A program made the position numbers and the translations under genes. The notes under the pieces are model-generated. The model was not told where the DNA came from. It saw only the letters and a program-made list of their open reading frames with translations, and searched no databases. This document shows positions 21,543 through 33,469 of a DNA stretch of 64,000 bases, one piece after another. This stretch comes from Coprinopsis marcescibilis (lineage: Eukaryota; Basidiomycota; Agaricomycetes; Agaricales; Psathyrellaceae), in assembly GCA_004369085.1 (NCBI GenBank), contig ML210322.1, forward strand, positions 1 to 64,000, in the 5' to 3' direction. Position 1 is the stretch's first letter. Every line of letters begins with the position of its first letter.

Positions 21543-22824
21543 ATGTTTCTTCGTCCACCACGCCTTCTATTGCTCTCGACTCTGATCGGCTCGATCGCGA
21601 GCGGATGGGCACATACCCTCCCACAGCTCATCGAAGCCCACGACGAGCTCTCCGCTTTCGGCACCATCCTCGGTCGCTTCCCTGACCTTCTCGGGAACCT
21701 CACGGCCCGCGGAGGAACAATCTTCGCACCTACCAACACCGCCATCCGCTCGTTCGTCTCTGCAGAAGCAGGCGTGGACCCCGAGGCCATCGACCTCTCC
21801 AGCCTCACGCGTGAGCTCGTGTCCGACTTTTTCTCCTACCACTACCTCCCGCTTTCGCTGCGGGCGGAGGATCTGAGTGTGCGCGGTGGGGCATTGGTGG
21901 AGACGAGTTTGTTGAGGGAGCGGCTGGCCAACTTGGATGGCACCCCCAACGTCGTCTATGCGAGTGCGTATGGCAGCACCGGGCTCGAGATTGCGCCGAG
22001 TCCGCTCAAGATATTTTCCGGAGTGGGCCAAGAGTCCAACGTCACCACGACGGATTTGGAGATCGAGGGCGGAGGTTTTGTGCACATCATCGATCGGTAG
22101 GTCCTAGTTCTGGTCTTCAGCGGCCGCATAGCATAGGGATGTCACTCACTTGATGTTAACCCGCCTACGGGGTTTTTTGGCGACAGGGTGCTCAACTTTC
22201 CGCGAACCTGTACGGATACTGCGGAGACGGCGTCGCTGTCAACGTTGCTTGATGCCCTGGTGCGAACGAATCTGACGGAAGTGGTGGACACGACGCCAAA
22301 GTTCACTTGCTTTGCGCCTACGGATGAGGCCTTCCGAGCTGCTGGCATCGACCTCGATGCGCTGAGCACCGATCAAATCGCAGACGCGTTGAAGTACCAC
22401 AGCATCGTGGGTGACATCGGTTACTCAACGGCGTTCGAGGACTCCCAGCAGTACGAAACGCTGCTCGGAGTGAACGTGACGGTGCATAAACGCGAGGGCC
22501 AGCTCTTCATCAACGATGTTGCTGTCGAACGTGGAAATGTTATCATGACGAACGGGGTTGCGCACGTTCTGAGCGGGGTGAGTGTTTATTCTGTGTTTTG
22601 ATCGTGGTTTGACTGAATGGGATAAATAGGTGCTTGTTCCTCCTGTTTCTGGATCGCCCTCTGGGACGGGCGGAGGCGATGCATCTGGCCCCGGAGGATC
22701 CAACACCGGCGCGGGGGCTGCACCTGGACCCTCCTCGACTCGTACCGCAGATGCACCCTCCGCTCTCAGGGTGGGCAAATATGCCCTGATGTCCCTCATT
22801 TTTGCCACCCTCGTGCTCGTTTAA
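21543..22824 (+). CDS. Double fasciclin (FAS1) domain, GPI-type surface protein, copy 2
   Basis: Three exons, 21543-22096, 22187-22577 and 22630-22824, give 379 residues. The signal peptide is MFLRPPRLLLLSTLIGSIAS. Domain 1 has TILGRFPDLLGNL, GTIFAPTNTAIRSF and FFSYHYLPLSL, and ends GFVHIIDRVLNFP. Domain 2 has FTCFAPTDEAFRAAGID, YHSIVGDIGYST and GVAHVLSG. A Ser/Gly/Pro-rich stalk and the hydrophobic end YALMSLIFATLVLV predict a GPI anchor. It is the paralogue of the minus-strand gene at 17670 with identical intron positions; protein identity looks moderate, so the pair is old. It probably acts at the cell surface in adhesion or wall organisation. Confidence 0.92.
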
Positions 22825-23571
22825 ACGCCCTCGGGTGTTTGTCGGTCCTAATAATAGGAACCAATTTTCACTTTTTTTATGAATCGCTATCGGATCCTGA
22901 TCCTTATGGAACTTTTAGTATTGGCACTTGTACATACTTGATGAACGGACGACGACTCATGACCGCCCTGGGCACTTGTACCTGCATATTTTTGGAAATT
23001 TAGCTAATTTGGCAGACGCTGAAGACTTTGTTGGGCAGTGTACGCCTGTCCTGGTTCTCCATCTATATTTTCGTTCATACCGGCTGTCCCGGTTATAAAC
23101 AGAGTTGCCACTAAACGTATATATCATTGCAATGGTCGCTTAAACCGTATGTATCACAGATAAGACCATATGTAGAGTTGGGAGAGTACAGAGTCGAACT
23201 TCAGGGACACGAGGTGCTGTAATTCTCTCGTCTTCTAGGCAACTGTCATAAAATTACGTCCCGACAGCCAACGTTACGAATTTATTCAAACGAGGCAACA
23301 AGCTGTGCCACCGCCTTGTCAAAAGCAGAGAACTGATTGGATCAGCGCCCGTGGGAGCGCCCGCAGAGGGGCCTACATGCCCGTGATGGCGATTGATTTT
23401 GTCCCTTGAGCTGGTTCTCTCAAAACAAAAAGTGCGTAAACATATAAACTGTTTTGTATTCCTGTCATTCCTACCCGTTGCTGATTATCGCTTCCCGTGG
23501 ATTCTCACTTTGCTGGCGCCTGTGCTTTGTAGGTTGCAGAGCGACGTTTTGCCACCTGTGAATAAGCAAGC
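22825..23571. other. Intergenic sequence with PLC-like gene promoter
   Basis: No coding segment is supported. TATAAA at 23443-23448 lies 124 bases before the PLC-like start codon and is a plausible core promoter. Confidence 0.45.
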
Positions 23572-24982
23572 ATGCCGCCGGTCGAGCTCCTTGCCCTCGT
23601 CGCCCTCTTCCTTTCTCAAATCTTCATGACATCGGCTGGTCCGGTGCCATATAACCCAGAAAGAGCTGGCTCGCTGACGAGACGGTGAGTAGTGCCTGGC
23701 TTGTGAGCGCTGGGCTTGTCTGACTCTTGCAGTAGACAACAATACAACAGTGTCCCTATCGTTCGACGACAAGAGTACGTTCCTCGTCAAGGTTGCATTG
23801 TGTGTGCGCTCATACTCATATTTCTATTCTCAGAAATGCAGGAGAACAGTCGTGCAACGGCTCTCCACTGCTATGCGACAGAAAGTACAGCAACGTCACC
23901 TTCCTCGGCTCACACGACTCGTTCGCCGACAGCCCCCACTGGTATGCGAGTACGTCGGGTTTGCTCCCCACACCAACGACGAGCGGTGTTTTGACAACAG
24001 TGTCCATCCCAGTTTCACGAACGCAGGAGGTACCCCTTGAAGCACAGATGAAGATGGGCGTGCGGTTGCTACAGGCTCAGAGCCACATGTGAGTCCGTCC
24101 TCCCTCGCCCGTGACGCCCGAGCTCATCACAACGTCCCGATCAGGTACAACGGACAGCTGCACTTCTGCCACACCAGTGAGTCGCTACCTCGTCGTTCCC
24201 CAAGTGCCGTGTCCCTGACTACCCAAACCCCTTAGCGTGCGGCCTGTTCGACGGTGGCACTGTGGAAGCCTACCTGCTCAAGGTCAAGAAGTTCCTCGAC
24301 GAAAACCCGACCGAAATCTTCACGTTCATCTGGACCAATCCCAAGTTCCTGAGCATCGATGAGGTCTTCAAGCCGCTGTTCGAAAAGACTGGTATGTTGT
24401 CCGCCCGCGTAGCTCGCTCTGCTGCGTGCTAACGTTACTGTAGGCATGGACAAGTACGCCTACATCCCACCCCGCCCGATCATGACACGAGGTGACTGGC
24501 CCACTCTGCGGGAGATGATCGACACTGGCAAGCGGCTGGTCGTGTTCATCGATAAGAACGCCGATAAGCCAAAGAACCCCGAGAAGGAGTATATCCTCCC
24601 GCAGTTTAAGATGGTACGTCCTCGATGATACATTACTCGGACTCCACACTTACGTTTGTTATAGATGTGGGAGGATGTACACAACCCCACGGACGCATCG
24701 TTCCCTTGCAGCGTGCACCGGACCCAGCCGCCGCTCCTCCCGACGCAACAGCTCTACCTCATCAACCACAACCTCAACTACAACCTGCTGCCCATCGGCA
24801 AAGGGCTCAAGGTCCCGGACACTCTCAATGCCCCACGGACGAATGGGATCCCGAGCATCTACCGCCACGCGGCGAACTGCGCGTCCATCATGGACGACCA
24901 AAATCCCAACTATGTGATGTTGGACTTTGTGAACATCGGATTCGGGATGCATGCTGTGAATCATCTGAATGGACTTGTATAA
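23572..24982 (+). CDS. Secreted PLC-like phosphodiesterase (PI-PLC X type TIM barrel), copy 1
   Basis: Eight exons total 1035 nt and 344 residues: 23572-23684, 23733-23774, 23834-23949, 24001-24088, 24145-24176, 24236-24391, 24444-24613 and 24665-24982. A signal peptide (MPPVELLALVALFLSQIFMT) is followed by NVTFLGSHDSFADSP, which holds the first candidate catalytic His (residue 79). QAQSHMYNGQLHFCHTTCGLFDGG carries the second His pair (126/129). FIWTNPKFLSIDEVF, YIPPRPIMTRGDWPTLREMI, RLVVFIDKNAD and LINHNLNYNLLP are conserved in the fungal branch of the family. Known PI-PLCs use two His for acid-base catalysis; substrates of the fungal secreted members are unproven. A paralogue lies at 45824. 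Confidence 0.9.
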
Positions 24983-25374
24983 CATTGGGTTAATGGGATT
25001 TGGGGTTGGGCAATGACGTTATGACATGGACTTGGTGCATATCAATCTAATCGCATATTTGTCGTCGATACTATACACACTGTTCAATATATTTATCTTA
25101 GTACTGCGTATAAAGAGTGCATCGGAGGGGTGGATCTGGTAAGAAGGCAGGTAGATGATTAGGTTAGGCTCTAGTGGATGACCCGGGCTAGACCATGGCC
25201 CGCTAGAGAGGTGTGGAGATGGAGCTGCCTTGCTTGAATGAAATCGGCCGGCTGTCTTGTTAGCCACCTAGTGAGTCCACTCTACAATCCATCGTACGAC
25301 TACCATAACCCTTCCTCCCATCTCCCATTTCCCATTTCCCATTCCTACCCCTCTTCCAGGCTTCCACCTCCGAG

Positions 25375-26844
25375 ATGTCCTTCAAACGCATGACTGGCGC
25401 TGCCGTTCACACCACCCAACCCCTCCCGCAAGACAAACTCCTGTTTTCCCATTCGTCCACCGAACAACATCCGCGCCTGCCGTACCAAACCCACAGCTGC
25501 CACAGTGCCAGCCCCCCTTCCGATAATCCGTCAGCCGCGAAGGGCGACCCAGACACCAGTTGCACTTACGCTTCCGGGGGCAATGATAACGACCATCGGC
25601 GCTGCCATAACTCACGGTTGCGAACATATCTTGTGCCGGCACTTGGCTGTCTCGTTGCGCTGGGCGTCTTGGGGGTGCTTGTATGCGTTGGGAGTCATAC
25701 CAGTTTGTTCGATTTCGGGTGGTTCTCTTCTCTCAGGTGCGGTTTTTTGTCAAATTATACATATTAAGTACATGTGGTGGGTTTGTATTTTGGAGTGTAG
25801 TTCGCGTCGGCGTCGGGATGCCTTCTTTCTTGATACTTACTTATGTGATTTCTGAATTTTGGTGCTTGTTCTTGTTCTTTAGTACTTACCCCCAGGGGAA
25901 CGGATTTTCGCAGTGCTAATTAAATCTTCTAATGCGATGGTAGCTCAGCATCGAGTGCGACGTCGGACCTTGCAGGCCGGGCGGTGGAGGCGAGTGGAGC
26001 GGCTGTGGCTAGTGGGAATGGCAGTGATGGCGGTGGTGTGTTTGTGGATCGGAAATGTACGTCCTTAGCCCATCTCCCCAATGTGTTTGCTGTGTAGGGG
26101 GCTATTGGAGGCCAGGGATCTCCGTGCCCGTGTGGCACCAGGTGACTCGGGATTCGAAATAGATTTTCTATAAGCCAACTTGGCCTTGTGATCTATTAAT
26201 ACCCTCCCCTCTAGTGTTTCGTCGCGCACCGAGTTTCTATCTTTACTGATTATAATTTTTAAGTGTACCTTATTGTGGTATTTGTAGGCCTGTTGGTCGT
26301 TGTGGTTCTCGCGATTATGCTTAGCGCATGGTGCTGTAAAGGTGAGTTATCATTTATATCTGGATGCCGCGTTTCTATTTCTATTCCCATTTCCATTTCC
26401 ATTTCTATTTCTATTTTTATCTCTATTTCTGTTTTATATCTTCCGCCTTCCGCGTTGTATGTACCTCGGGCCTCGTCCTCCCAATGCCCTAGTTCTGCAG
26501 GGGCGTATTTAGGACTTAGCCCTGCGCGCTCCCAGCAGGGCTTTACCATACCGTGAAAGCCCACATATCATTGACCCGTTTCTGATTTATTTGTAGGGGC
26601 GTTCAGGAATCCCTTCTGTTGCCCGTGCTATTTATGCGCATGCTGCGGGGGTCTCGGTGAGTTGTTTAGTATATGCCCGGCGGCAAGTTCGAAGAGCTCG
26701 AGAGCTTACTGATGATTTTAAATCCTCCCCATTTGCCGTGTTTTCTCCCTCGCATGTGACTTGGTGATGATATGATACATAGCGTGCCTTGAGTGTATTG
26801 GGTGTGGGTTGTGCGCGGATGGGTTTGAGGAGATGGCGATGTAG
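25375..26844 (+). CDS. Membrane protein with Cys-rich C-terminus
   Basis: Five exons, 25375-25736, 25944-26056, 26264-26341, 26597-26656 and 26783-26844, total 675 nt and 224 residues. The N-terminal half is polar and Ser/His/Pro-rich. It is followed by a membrane segment (YLVPALGCLVALGVLGVLVCV), a Ser/Ala/Gly linker (SSATSDLAGRAVEAS) and a second membrane segment (YLIVVFVGLLVVVVLAIML). Then comes a tail with CCPCYLCACCGGL and CLECIGCGLCADG. That Cys density resembles PLAC8-like or palmitoylated Cys tails, but I do not recognise the family. The tail could bind metal or be lipid-modified. The exon 3 acceptor (TTTTTAAG) is weak; the other three splice pairs are standard. The function is unknown. 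Confidence 0.6.
26372..26431 (+). repeat. Hexanucleotide microsatellite in an intron
   Basis: About ten imperfect units of the type TTTCTA/TTTCCA lie inside the third intron of the Cys-rich membrane gene. Confidence 0.85.
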
Positions 26845-28026
26845 GTCGTGGTGTGGTGTAGAATCTAGATGGGGGGCCGAATTGCAGTTTCGAGGCGTTC
26901 GGATGGACGTTTTAGTCGTGTCGTCTATCCCTTATCTCCTTCCTTCTTTCGTTCTTTCTTTCTTTCAAAGTCCGTTCTCGCTTGTTGTTCATTTGATCGA
27001 ACAATTGTACCTCACCTTCGCGGGCTATTGTCTTTTACATCTTTTACGCACCATGTGCAGTCCTCTGGTATTCAATTCGCCGGTTCCTTCTGCCACAACC
27101 CGCCGCATTATCGGAGGCACGGACCTTTGAGTTGCGAGGGCTTCTCCATATCGGTGTCATATACATTATCCAAGCGCCATGAGGCCAGAAACTGTGTGGC
27201 ATAACCGTGAACGTGCCTAAAGTGTCCATATGCGCGGATATGCTTCCTTTGCTGCGCCGGAAGTCCATGCCCGTCTCAGCACTTTCCGGAACCACTGGCT
27301 TCAGCGGAGCCGCAGACATACTATTCATATCAGAGTAGGTATAAATAGATAGGCGTGTCACTTGGCGTGGGGCACCGCAGTCCGTGTTGTTATGTTGACT
27401 GGGCATGTGTCTGGGCATCAGGCTGAGGACCGTTGGAACTTGGCAGGGATGTACCTTGGATGTAGTAATTCCGCAGTTAGGGTTGGAATGCGGGGAGGGA
27501 TGTGGAGAAGCAGTAGATTGGACTAAGGTGGGTACTATCTAGGAGTCTGGGTGGGGAATCGACATGTTAACAGCGACAAGGGTTTGTGAAATTGTGCTAC
27601 AGTGAAGGGAACATGGCTTTCAAAATCGGAGGTTATGATCCAGCACCCAGAACTATTTCGTCTGCTTGGCCAGCAAAAGTCCAATGCGTAGAGATACGAT
27701 ATGATGTATATATTTTGGGAGTTGTCGCCAGCGATTGGCCCAGGATGACAAGAGGAAGGTTGGTAGCGCGAACTCCGAGGACGATAAGATAAGATCGTGG
27801 CTGTAACGATCTAATCTGCAATCAACGTGACAATCTTCTTCGATCCCGACGCTCGGCGGCTGTGTTCTTCGGGTTCCGCCACTTTACTGCGGTCTCCCAC
27901 CGTCTCCATCTCCTCCTCTGCACGCGTATATGTACAATTCGTATCCATCTTCGAGTCCAGGATCAATTAGGTGCGACTAAACCACACACTCACAGAGCCT
28001 CGTTAACCTGGTAGTTTCAGATCGCC
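26845..28026. other. Intergenic sequence with a SINE-like tail
   Basis: No gene is supported. At 27784-27800 the sequence GATAAGATAAGATCGTGGCTGT is, in reverse complement, the same ACAGCCACGATCT plus pentamer tail as the family at 57779. Confidence 0.45.
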
Positions 28027-30444
28027 ATGGTAAACAAGAACTCAAAAAAACGGTCTTGAAGCAGACGACTGACCATACACTCTCCTCTACAGTCTGTTTG
28101 TAGCGAATGTGGAGGGACGGTTATAGAGTATAACCATGCGGCTGGGAATGGGATCTGTGTGCAGTGTGGAACTGTTTTGGAGGAGAATGTGATTGTGAAC
28201 GAGATTGAATTCGGGGAGACGTCCCATGGGGCAGCGATGGTCCAGGGTTCGTTCGTTGCCCAAGGTGCAAGTGAGTATCGATGTTTCGTGTACTTGGTGA
28301 TTTATTCTGATACTAAATGAATAGCGCACGCCCGTATGAGTGGTCCATACGGTAATCGAGGGGGCACAGAGTCCAGGGAACAGACTATCGCGAATGGTGA
28401 GTCAGTAGAGGTCAGGGTTGGTGCGGTTCTAACGTTATCTATAGCCAACAGGAAGATTCAGAGCATAGCGAATGCTCTGCGACTCTCAGAAGTCGTCTGT
28501 CTAGCCGCGACTCGTCTGTACACCCTAGCTGTCGAGCACAAATTCACAAAAGGACGCAAGAGCCTCAATGTAGTCGCAGTCTGCCTCTACGTCGCATGTA
28601 GGCAGAAGGAGACCAAAACCTACATGCTCATCGACTTTTCTGATCTCCTGCAGGTGCGTATACGCCCGATGTTCACGAACTATCTTCCTCACGAGTGCCT
28701 ATCCAGGTCAACGTCTTCGAGCTCGGCCACACTTACCTCCAACTCGTCCAGGTGCTCAACCTCCGCCTTCCGCTCGTCGACCCATCCCACTACATCTCCC
28801 GCTTCAGCGCCCTCCTCGAGTTCGGCGACGAAACACACAAGGTGGCGACGGATGCTGTGCGTCTGGTGCAGCGATTCGACCGGGACTGGATGACCCGCGG
28901 ACGACGGCCTGCGGGGATATGTGGGGCGGCACTCCTCCTCGCTGCGCGCATGAACAACTTTCGGCGGAGCGTGGAGGAGATTGTGCAGGTGGTCAAGATT
29001 GCGGACACTACCCTTCGCAAACGGCTGGATGAATTCAAAGCAACGCCGAGTGGGAGTCTGACCCTTGCGGATTTCAGGAATGTGTGGCTGGAGGACGAGA
29101 TGGACCCGCCTGCGTTCACGAAAGGGCGGGAGCGAGAGGAGGCGGAGAGGCTCGCGAAGGAGAATCCGGATCCGGTTGAGGTGCAGAAAAGGGGGAAAAA
29201 GAAGGCGGGGAAGAGTCGGAAGGGAAAGCGCAAAAGGGAGGACGAGGATGAGGATGGAGAAGACGGAACAGAAGCAGCAGGGGACGCTCAGTCTCAGCCA
29301 CAGTCTGAAGGGCCAGGACATCTTGCCCCGGCAGACCTCCAGGGTGGGATCCTCGAGGACGTTTTGGAAATCACCCAGGATCCTGTCCTTCCCGGCATCG
29401 ATAACTGTAACATCGATCCGAGGCTCTTGCAAGAATCACAACCACAACCGCCAGTGATTGTACAATCAATACCTACCCCTCCTGTCCCCATCGCTGAACC
29501 GCCCTCCGAGATTGAACAGTCGGCATCGACGGCGATAATGGAAGAGGTCGAGACATTTCTACATAACGAGCAGGGCGCTCGTATTGCTCAAGAACTGGAT
29601 GAAGCTGAACGGCGCAGGCTAGCTCAGATTACGGTTACAGACGAACTTATCGGATTGGACGAAGACGAATTGGATAAATTCATTCTCAATGACGATGAGG
29701 TTCGCATTAAGGAGCGTGTGTGGGTTGAACTGAATAGGGATTATCTGGAGGCACTTGCTGGTGAGTCTTTGAAGCCCCTGGTGCTTTGTCTTTTGGGGTT
29801 GTATTGGAATGAACGTTTTGCTCAATGGCTTTTTCTTTTGTAGCGAAAGGCGATCAAGGGGACCAGTCTGCTTCCAAGAGTCGGAAGGTTCGTATCTCGT
29901 TCGGGACATTTCTTTTTTTGCTGTTCGGAAAATCCTTGGCGTATTAGTCAGCCCGGCCGACGCACTTTGTTCTTCCATCTGCCAAGTTCCCTTTGTAACT
30001 GCTTCCTGACACAATGCCTTTTCATTTCCTCAGCGCCGGAAATCCACGAACAAGCCACGGGACGCGTCGACACCAGCAGGAGGTTCTGCCGCCGAGTCTG
30101 TGCGGAACCTCATCAAGAAGAACCCGAAATACAGCAAACGGATCAACTACGATGCGCTCAAAGATCTCTTTGTGGATAGCGGTGGTCTTCCGTCGATCGC
30201 GAATCATATGACGACTGGGAACGATGAGAAGGACGATGAGGATTTGTATACCATGGATGTTAATGATAAGGATGATGGAGAGCCGACCTTGATTATTGAG
30301 GAGGGGCCGGGGACTGTTGCACCTATACCGGGCAAGATGCCACAGGATATGGACGCGGAGGGCGACGAGGAGGGGACTGAAGATGAGAAGGATGACGAGG
30401 ATGTTGGTGGTGGGTGGGAGGATGCGTATGAGCAGGAGATTTGA
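28027..30444 (+). CDS. BRF1: TFIIIB subunit BRF1 (TFIIB-related factor)
   Basis: Seven coding exons total 1971 nt and 656 residues: 28027-28029, 28093-28270, 28325-28396, 28445-28653, 28707-29760, 29844-29887 and 30034-30444. The first coding exon is only the ATG, directly followed by a GTAAAC donor. The N-terminal zinc ribbon has CSECGG and CVQCG, followed by NEIEFGE. Two cyclin-like repeats include EVVCLAATRLYTLAV, KSLNVVAVCLYVACRQ, RPAGICGAALLLAARMNNF and VKIADTTLRKRLDEF. A Lys-rich linker and an acidic C-terminal region contain the conserved KYSKRINYDALKDLF block of the BRF TBP-binding half. BRF1 bridges TBP and RNA polymerase III at tRNA and 5S promoters in the nucleus. The acidic end (DEEGTEDEKDDEDVGGGWEDAYEQEI) is usual. 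Confidence 0.93.
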
Positions 30445-30972
30445 AGTATAAAATAGGACATGGGTGTCCTGAACATGTATAGTAGCCTGTGCAAGGTTCG
30501 TATTCGGTGTCATTATTAGTATTTAATGCTTTCGATTTCTTTCCCCGTTCGGTTGTGGCCCTTCGGCTTACGTTGGTTCCTTGGTTTTGGGTGGGGTACC
30601 TGTGGCAGGCTCCAGGAAACCTCGAGGCTTGTTTGTCTTTTGAAAACGTCTTTGGTGTGATGGTTGGACTAGTAACTGGTTACGAAAGGGCGATCTATGA
30701 GAAAGAATTGATTTGTGCCTCGAGGCACGCGTTTCGCGATCTCAGACGCGTCAAAGGGAAGAAGGATAAAGCCGGGGCTTTTACCCTTTGTTGGATTTGA
30801 ACAACGGGTGAGTCGTATTATTTCGTTGCGACTTCTCTCAGTAGCCATAAATTGACGCGACTCTCGTTTGCCATGCAGACTGTACCGACCCAGCTTCCCA
30901 CTCTCGTCTCTCTTTGCATATTCTCGACGAATTACAACGCGAAGTACATCGTCTTATTCGCTGCCAATAACA
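30445..30972. other. Intergenic sequence between BRF1 and the F-box gene
   Basis: No coding segment is supported. It should hold the BRF1 3' UTR and the promoter of the following gene. Confidence 0.45.
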
Positions 30973-32707
30973 ATGGCCACTGCCATTCTACCCACTACTC
31001 AGCGTGTACTCCGAATTCCTGAACTACTCGATATGATATGCCACTCATTGGACGCCAAAACACTGACCTACGCTGTTAGGGTAAACAAGCTGTGGTCGGA
31101 TATCGTCATCGCTATCATTTGGAGAGATGTCAGCAAGTTGAGCCCTTTGTTCAGGCTTCTAGCGCCAACGGGTCTAGTTCTCAACAACGGCAACCTGGTA
31201 CGGACCATCTTTCCCTCTTCCAATTCGAAGCGACTTCTTACTTGTGCTTGCTTCCGTAGGACTTTCGTGTTCTGCCCACTGAACGCGACTGGCGTCGCCT
31301 AGAACGATATGGAAGGCACGTACGCTGGCTGAAGGTCGAAGACCCCAACGAGACGTACAGTGTCATCCTCGACCGTTTCGCAAGACTCCGGCCATCGCGT
31401 CCCCTCTTCGCCAACCTCCACACCCTAGACTGGGTGGCATCAAGCGAGGCGTCCCTCCTCCTCCACAGCGTCCTCTTCATGCACCACACAGTGCATGAAT
31501 TCCTCCTCACCCTCCCAACCTCATACTCGCACAACCCACCCGTCCTGCTCGCCCAATACTTTGACCATGTTGTCGGCCGCATGCCCAGGATCCACAATCT
31601 CGTAGTGCTCATGCAAGGTTATGTCGCCGTCGTCGAGCGCGAGCTCTCGCGGCTCGTCTTGGGTCTCCGTAAGACGCTTGTCACCATCGGCTTTTCGCGC
31701 TACTTCACCTCCTCGACGGTGCTGATGGAAGCAGTCTCGCATGCGCACAAGCTGAATCACCTCTACGCCGACGAAGATGTCACGGGCGTGTTCAACCCTG
31801 CGCGCAAGTTCTCACCGACCTTGCGCGCAGGGTCCTTCCGGTCCATCGAGAGCTGGAGATCGCCATTCCCTATATAGAGGCCATCGAATGGCTCAGGAAG
31901 ATCCCTGCGCCGCCGCCGACGCTCAGGGACCTCAAGATCGTAACGCCGAGACTGGAAACGCCCGCCGTCGTGCGCGAGCTCTGCGTGGAATTGGCGAACA
32001 AGTGTCCGGGGCTCGAGCACCTCAACATGGTCAAGTGCGACAAACGGCCGTTTCCGCGGCGGTTGAACCCGAGTGTGCACGAGTGTGTGCGGATCGAGCA
32101 TCTGGAGCCGGTGTTTGACGCCATGCGCCTGCTCGAGTTCAACTTCCAGCACGAGTTTCCGCTGGTGGTGAGGAAGGAGCGGGTGGTGGGGTTTGCGAGC
32201 AAGCTGAGCGATGTGGCGTTTTTGGGGTTGAACCATAGTCCGGATTTTGATGTTTCGGATGCGCAGCCTGGGGACTTTTTGACGCTCGACGCGCTGCTGG
32301 TGTTCAAGAGGCTTTGTGGGAACTTGCAAGAGTTTGGGATTTATGTGGATCTCTCTGATTGGGATTTGGACTGTGGGATGGGGGAGCTTGGGGATGCGGA
32401 TTCCCGGCCGTTTGAGGTGTTGGAAGAGTTGGTTGTTGGGGGGCCGATGAATGGCTGTGGAGATTATGAGGTCAAAGAGGGTGCGGTTGCGTTGTTTATG
32501 AGTAGGGTGTGTCCGAAGGACTGTGAGGTGTCGTCTGGGATGGTGTTTAGGCATCGGGGTATCCCTCTGGATGTCTCTCAGTCAAGGGCGGTGTTTTGGG
32601 AGCGTGTGGGGGCTAGGAAGGGGTTGGAGGTGGTTGCGAGAGAAGAAGAGGGTGAGAGGGCTGTGAGACGGATCCCGACTTCCCAGAGTGAGAGTGAGAT
32701 TAGTTAG
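30973..32707 (+). pseudogene. F-box protein gene with a one-base frameshift
   Basis: Exon 1 (30973-31197) encodes MATAILPTTQRVLRIPELLDMICHSLDAKTL and RVNKLWSDIVIAIIWRDV, an F-box with the usual VNKLW core. After a 62-nt GT-AG intron, exon 2 starts at 31260 with DFRVLPTERDWRRLERYGR. It continues through leucine-rich material (ANLHTLDWVASSEASLLL) to DEDVTGVFNPAR. The frame then closes at 31877, while the frame one base back stays open and continues with VLTDLARRVLPVHRELEIAIPYIEAIEWLRKI to a stop at 32707. Both frames overlap between about 31745 and 31877, and no intron of normal size fits the switch. This is either a true one-base loss or a sequence error. If intact, it would be an SCF ubiquitin-ligase adaptor. 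A longer N-terminus starting at 30868 is possible. Confidence 0.65.
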
Positions 32708-33469
32708 AGGTGATAGTGGAGATGCTTTTTTTTCTCCTGTGTATTACATTTCTCGCAGACCTGTATATTTTGACATTCGCTCTATTTTGTATTTTGACTT
32801 GCAGGGACTTCATCCCTCAACTGATGCCTTGATGACTGGCTATGACGATTCTTTTTCTCTACTTCTTAGTTGCACTATTGGTCACTTCAGTTTAATTTGT
32901 ATCTTCCATTACATACTCAGGCTGCACCATTATCCGTAATTTGTACTATATTATACCTAATTTGAGAAAGCATAATGTTAGTTGGCGATTTAACAATTGT
33001 CATGAGAACTCTTTGGATATTACCCAAGATTAAATCTCTCCTGAGAATCTCTGACGCTTGTTAAGTTCTCTCTGTGACTAAAAGACTCAAGTTCTTTTGC
33101 GGGAGACGATGGGACAAGTCCCTATACCACTGTCTGCGCACCCCATGCAGTCGTAAGATGTGTTTCATCACTATTGGTCACCTCAATCCCTTGACCTTCG
33201 AAGTTCGTATTTTGTGTAAGGAAGGCCGCAAGGCTGTAGTTTTTACCAATACCAGAAATGTTAAGAATCTCTTACCTGGCGTTTACACGCCATTTCAAAG
33301 ACCCAGCGATGGATGAACAAATATGGAGCATAACGATACAATTCCACACTAGTACTGCCAGACAGAAATACATCGACAACTGTAGAGCGGGACAACAGAG
33401 TCGTATACAACGGCATTAACTAACGGAGGAATGACGACGAGCGGTGGACTTGGGGGATCATCGAATTGA
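32708..33469. other. Intergenic sequence, no gene seen
   Basis: AT-rich sequence between two convergent genes. No domain, signal peptide or splice structure is seen. Confidence 0.45.

Noticed and set aside
25935..25960. GGTAGCTCAGCATCGAG resembles a tRNA A box
   Set aside because: No B box or cloverleaf follows, and the TAG here works as the splice acceptor of the Cys-rich membrane gene.
26120..26165. TTCGAATCCC on the minus strand resembles a tRNA B box
   Set aside because: No matching acceptor or anticodon arms can be folded around it; it lies in an intron.
27044..27418. Minus-strand frame of 124 codons in the intergenic region
   Set aside because: No domain, signal peptide or splice context; its composition looks random.
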